43,696 bases of DNA from Candidatus Chloroheliaceae bacterium. Lineage in GTDB: Bacteria; Chloroflexota; Chloroflexia; Chloroheliales; Chloroheliaceae. Both the position numbers and the translations under genes were made by a program. Shown here one piece after another: positions 41,196 to 43,696 of this stretch. The notes beneath the pieces are model-generated. The model was given only the letters and a program-made list of their open reading frames with translations. It was not told where the DNA came from and searched no databases. How positions within the stretch are numbered: position 1 is the stretch's first letter; the number at the start of each line of letters is the position of its first letter. The DNA lies in the NCBI GenBank assembly GCA_013390945.1, contig JACAUC010000017.1:1-43696 (forward strand), written 5' to 3'.

Positions 41196-41744
41196 ATGAA
41201 GATGTTTGACCACTTTAGGCTTCTATTTGAAATTCCTTTCCGCCTAGTAAAAATTTTTGGTTCTCCAATTCACGCTGAGCCAACTAGAGAGTTAAGCTCG
41301 AGCGGTCAGCCCGACCACCAGTGGAACGGCCAGTCGAAGCGTTCGATTTTTATTCGGCACGTAGATGGTGGCTCATGCAACGCCGCTGAGCTTGAAATTT
41401 CTGCCATCTTCAACCCCATTTACGATGTGGGGCGGTATGGTTTTCATCTGGTGGTTTCCCCACGCCATGCTGATCTTTTGCTTTTAACTGGTCCTCTAAC
41501 GGCAAATATGGAAACGGCGGTGCTTGAAACTTTCAGGGCCATGCCCGAACCGCGAAGAGTGGTAACAGTTGGGGATGGGTTTGACGAAGACGGCCCTTTT
41601 CAAGGTTCCTACGCGATACGTCCTCTACCTGCCGAGATACTTGCTTTCAGGGTAGCACATATCAGTGGTGATCCACCATCTCCGGCAGAGATGGTGGATG
41701 CTTTGTTAAAAATATTTCCGGCAAGGAATAGGCCCAAATTGTAA
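41196..41744 (+). CDS. HyfI/HycG-like (NuoB-type) small subunit lacking most Fe-S ligands
   Basis: This 182-aa protein has the NuoB/HycG core: HVDGGSCNAAELEI, RYGFHLVVSPRHADLLLLTGPLT and RRVVTVGDGFDEDG. The family ligates one [4Fe-4S] cluster with four cysteines (CxxC, GDC, GCPP). Here only Cys61 remains; the second is Ala (SCNAAE), GDC is GDG (about 127) and GCPP is GDPP (about 157). The proximal cluster is therefore very unlikely to form. Residues about 33-50 (SSGQPDHQWNGQSKR) are an insertion encoded by a dispersed repeat (41303-41336). It is the last gene of the operon, starting 6 nt after the large subunit stop. Family hycG proteins are about 255 aa; the C-terminal extension is absent. 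Confidence 0.85.
   Translation: MKMFDHFRLLFEIPFRLVKIFGSPIHAEPTRELSSSGQPDHQWNGQSKRSIFIRHVDGGSCNAAELEISAIFNPIYDVGRYGFHLVVSPRHADLLLLTGPLTANMETAVLETFRAMPEPRRVVTVGDGFDEDGPFQGSYAIRPLPAEILAFRVAHISGDPPSPAEMVDALLKIFPARNRPKL
41303..41336 (+). repeat. Inverted relative of the composite repeat at 35451-35484
   Basis: These 34 bases match the reverse complement of 35451-35484 with four differences by eye, sharing the core CAGCCCGACCACCAGTGGA. It is translated in a different frame from the copy in the hyfB-like gene, so similarity is at DNA level, not protein level. Confidence 0.7.
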
Positions 41745-41907
41745 GGCATTACCAGCCTCTTGTGAGCATTTTGCTAAAAAATGCGGCTATTAACCTTTTC
41801 ATTTCAGCGATAACCTATAACTAGGGGATTTGGTATCTTGTCGTCGAAGGAGAGGGGAGGAGCTAAAATGTTACTAGCTAAAAACCGCCACTGATCGTTG
41901 AAAAGTG

Positions 41908-41942
41908 AATGGAAAAAGAGTTTCCATTAGGCAAAGTTTTTT
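41908..41942 (+). terminator. Intrinsic terminator after the hyf-like operon
   Basis: AATGGAAA (41908-41915) and TTTCCATT (41921-41928) form an 8-bp stem with a 5-nt loop, followed after 8 nt by TTTTTT (41937-41942). A second small hairpin, GCATTTT/AAAATGC, lies at 41766-41784. The 222-bp gap between convergent genes holds no other feature. Confidence 0.5.
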
Positions 41943-41966
41943 GTAGCCTTCTTTCGCATCATCATC

Positions 41967-43064
41967 CTAGAATGGATCCAAGTAATCAAATGAAATTTGT
42001 AGAAGGCCATTAGGGTAATTATAAAGGACCACGATTATCACGGTAGCAATTCCGGCCAATCCTAAGACTTGGTTTTCAAATATGCGGGCTTCCAGTAAAT
42101 AGAGTTGGATCCCTACCAGTATATTAAAGGGCAAAGTAATTCCCAGTACCATCGTAAGGCTTGTAGCTGTCACCCTTTTAGCTTTTTCCAGATTATGCCC
42201 ATATACCACCACCAGCGTAGGCTCAATGATACTTGGTGCGGCTACATAAGAGCCAGAAGCAGCCAGCGTTCCCAAAATCATTGAGTCGCCCAACGACAAT
42301 CCACACAAGCGCGATAAAGCCGTGCCAAGTGTCCCGCCCAGCAGAGGAAGCCCAATACCAACCATTAATAATTTGACTCGCTCAAAATCCTTACCGATGT
42401 TACCCAGACTCTCATAAGCATGACGACCCATTTCAAACAGGAAGTAGGCCAGAATATAGTTAAAAATATTCTCAAAAAGGAACTGGGCCAATCCAAGTTC
42501 GAGAAAGGCATGACCCTGCCATACTCCAAAGGTCAATGCCAGCGGCAACATTAGGAGCCGCTTATTTTTCCGCAGGATTTGACCAAAGGCACTAATTCCC
42601 CGGCTGATAAACAAAACCACCAACAGAACCGCTGGTAATTCCATTATCGCTACCCAAGCGTTGGCCTCCGAACTGTAACCGACCCCTATTCCGTTTAAAA
42701 GTGCCTGTGCAGACATAAAAGTACCGATACTGACCGAGCCAAAGTGTCCCACAATAGAGAACTTGGTCTCACGGTCTAGGTTAGTATTGCTATAAATCAG
42801 GCCAAGTGCCATTATAAACATAAGTATTGATAGGGCAATGGCGATAGTACCCATCTTGAAAATAGTACCACCACCGCTCAGATTGATTTCGGCCCCACCT
42901 GTAAGGCCGATACGGAATAGCAAATACCAGCTAATCACTTTATAGCTTTCATCCCGAATCTGCGACCAATTTATTTTACCCGTCTTTAATTGTAAGTTTA
43001 GGCTTCTTTTTTGGTAAAAGATGCCAGCTAGGAAGGAAAAGATAAAGGCAACGACAATTAACAC
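41967..43064 (-). CDS. SbtA-like sodium-dependent bicarbonate permease
   Basis: This 365-aa protein has about ten membrane helices in two inverted halves. GHFGSVSIGTFMSAQALL in the first half and TLAASGSYVAAPSIIEPTLV in the second correspond to the serine-containing substrate loops of the SbtA/DUF897 family, which imports bicarbonate with Na+. The start is GTG 43064, with GAGGAG at ideal spacing; the overlapping ATG at 43066 runs straight into a stop. It is transcribed towards the hyf-like operon. No SbtB regulator gene is next to it within the window. Family is fairly secure; substrate is inferred. Confidence 0.82.
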   Translation of the reverse strand: MLIVVAFIFSFLAGIFYQKRSLNLQLKTGKINWSQIRDESYKVISWYLLFRIGLTGGAEINLSGGGTIFKMGTIAIALSILMFIMALGLIYSNTNLDRETKFSIVGHFGSVSIGTFMSAQALLNGIGVGYSSEANAWVAIMELPAVLLVVLFISRGISAFGQILRKNKRLLMLPLALTFGVWQGHAFLELGLAQFLFENIFNYILAYFLFEMGRHAYESLGNIGKDFERVKLLMVGIGLPLLGGTLGTALSRLCGLSLGDSMILGTLAASGSYVAAPSIIEPTLVVVYGHNLEKAKRVTATSLTMVLGITLPFNILVGIQLYLLEARIFENQVLGLAGIATVIIVVLYNYPNGLLQISFDYLDPF

Positions 43065-43252
43065 ATTATGCTCCTCTCAAGTTGAGAATTAACCAGTTTC
43101 GGATGAACTAAATATAGCTAAATGAGTTTTAAAAGGCTTCTGCTATGCCTCACAAGCAGGAATTCAACCCACATTAGAAATGGCGCATCTAGAACCGAAA
43201 TACCCCCTGTACCTTGCCTGAAAATGAGGCTAGATTAAAGTTGTTTTAGTTT

Positions 43253-43280
43253 CATATACTTAATTTATCATATCTGTCAA
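43253..43280 (-). promoter_or_regulatory. Promoter candidate for the SbtA-like gene
   Basis: On the minus strand TTGACA (43275-43280) is 16 bp from TATATG (43253-43258), giving a leader of about 185 nt. The rest of the 325-bp gap (43065-43389) shows no gene. Its right part, from about 43282, may be the left end of the transposable element below. Confidence 0.45.
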
Positions 43281-43389
43281 GGGGCTGTGTAGTTGTAACT
43301 GTTCAGACTTAGGGTAAGGACGTGTAAAAAGTGAAGATTTTGGCCCTTTTCAGACTTGACCTTTTTTAGGAAATCGGTAAAATAAGGGT

Positions 43390-43659
43390 ATGAGTCTTGA
43401 ACTAGAAAATCAACATCTACGAAATAAAGTAGACCAACTCGAAAAACAATTATCGGAAGCGGATGGCAAAATCACCGAGCTAACCGAGAAGTTAGAAGCT
43501 GCTCAAAAACTCATTGCTGAACTTCAAGATCAAAAGAAACCACCCCCACCCTTTGTTAAAGCCAATATCAAAAAAGAACCAGACCAACCTAAAAAGGAAC
43601 GTAAAAAACGGCCCCCATCACAAAATGGGGTACGCCGTTTAGGCCCTGGTAGAATGTAG
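43390..43659 (+). pseudogene. N-terminal fragment of an IS66-like (DUF6444-type) transposase
   Basis: The 89-aa frame starts with a leucine-zipper-like coiled coil (ENQHLRNKVDQLEKQL...) followed by PPPPFVKANIKKEPD and a basic KKERKKRPP stretch. That order is typical of the N-terminus of IS66-related transposases in Chloroflexota. It ends with an early stop (RRLGPGRM) where the full protein should continue, and the window ends 37 nt later. It is a truncated or frameshifted remnant, or a real gene interrupted by a point mutation. A direct repeat TTCAGACTT (43303 and 43350 regions) lies upstream. The family call rests on memory of the motif order. Confidence 0.6.
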
Positions 43660-43696
43660 CTGCAGCCAGAAGCAATCTAGGCGTGTATCTTTTACA

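Noticed and set aside
39483-41744. True energy-converting or formate-hydrogenlyase [NiFe] hydrogenase
   Set aside because: Both CxxC motifs of the large subunit and three of four small-subunit cluster cysteines are missing, and no maturation genes are nearby.
33437-41744. NADH dehydrogenase (complex I) operon
   Set aside because: No NuoE/F/G/I/A/J genes; the C-D fusion and HyfB/C/E/F order fit the group 4 hydrogenase-related family.

Overview
The window is a dense bacterial accessory region, probably from a Chloroflexota-like genome. That assignment is an inference from gene families (NB-ARC/WD40 STAND proteins, a VMAP/MoxR/vWA triad, Uma2, a SbtA-like transporter) and moderate GC; no taxonomic marker is present. 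No tRNA, rRNA or CRISPR array was seen.

Region 1 (1-17.4 kb, minus strand) is a complete type I BREX phage-defence locus in canonical order: small excisionase-type HTH, brxA, brxB, brxC, pglX, pglZ, brxL. It carries additions: a 312-aa protein with a PD-(D/E)XK-like patch and a truncated tandem copy of it between brxC and pglX, and a Uma2-type nuclease plus an orphan antitoxin-like gene between pglX and pglZ. A 258-bp MITE-like element with terminal inverted repeats and a 10-bp target duplication sits inside the locus. A good sigma70-type promoter with phased GGTAAA repeats heads it.

Region 2 (17.5-21.9 kb, minus) is a giant NB-ARC STAND protein with about 13 WD40 repeats, preceded by its own small HTH gene. 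Divergent sigma70-like promoters separate it from region 3 (22.2-27.9 kb, plus), a VMAP - MoxR AAA+ - vWA conflict system whose vWA protein is fused to a STAND NTPase module.

Region 4 (28.3-33.4 kb, plus) holds an AAA/STAND ATPase with a C-terminal OmpR-type winged helix, and a 1228-aa protein whose C-terminal STAND module is a close duplicate of the one on the vWA protein. The latter gene overlaps by 8 nt the first gene of region 5 (33.4-41.7 kb, plus): hyfB-C-E-F-G-I-like genes for a membrane complex related to group 4 hydrogenases. Its large subunit lacks all four Ni-Fe cysteines and its small subunit lacks three of the four Fe-S cysteines, so it looks like an energy-converting-hydrogenase-related (Ehr) complex with no visible redox cofactor. 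The genes of regions 4-5 are peppered with short palindromic repeats (core CGGCTGGCCG, and AACTGCTCGTTAC) that are translated in frame.

Region 6 (42.0-43.7 kb) has a convergent SbtA-like bicarbonate permease gene and, at the right edge, the N-terminal remnant of a transposase.

The most unusual observations are the translated repeat family, the apparently cofactor-free Ehr complex coupled to a STAND ATPase gene, the STAND module shared between neighbouring systems, and the decorated BREX locus with a compositionally mosaic pglX.
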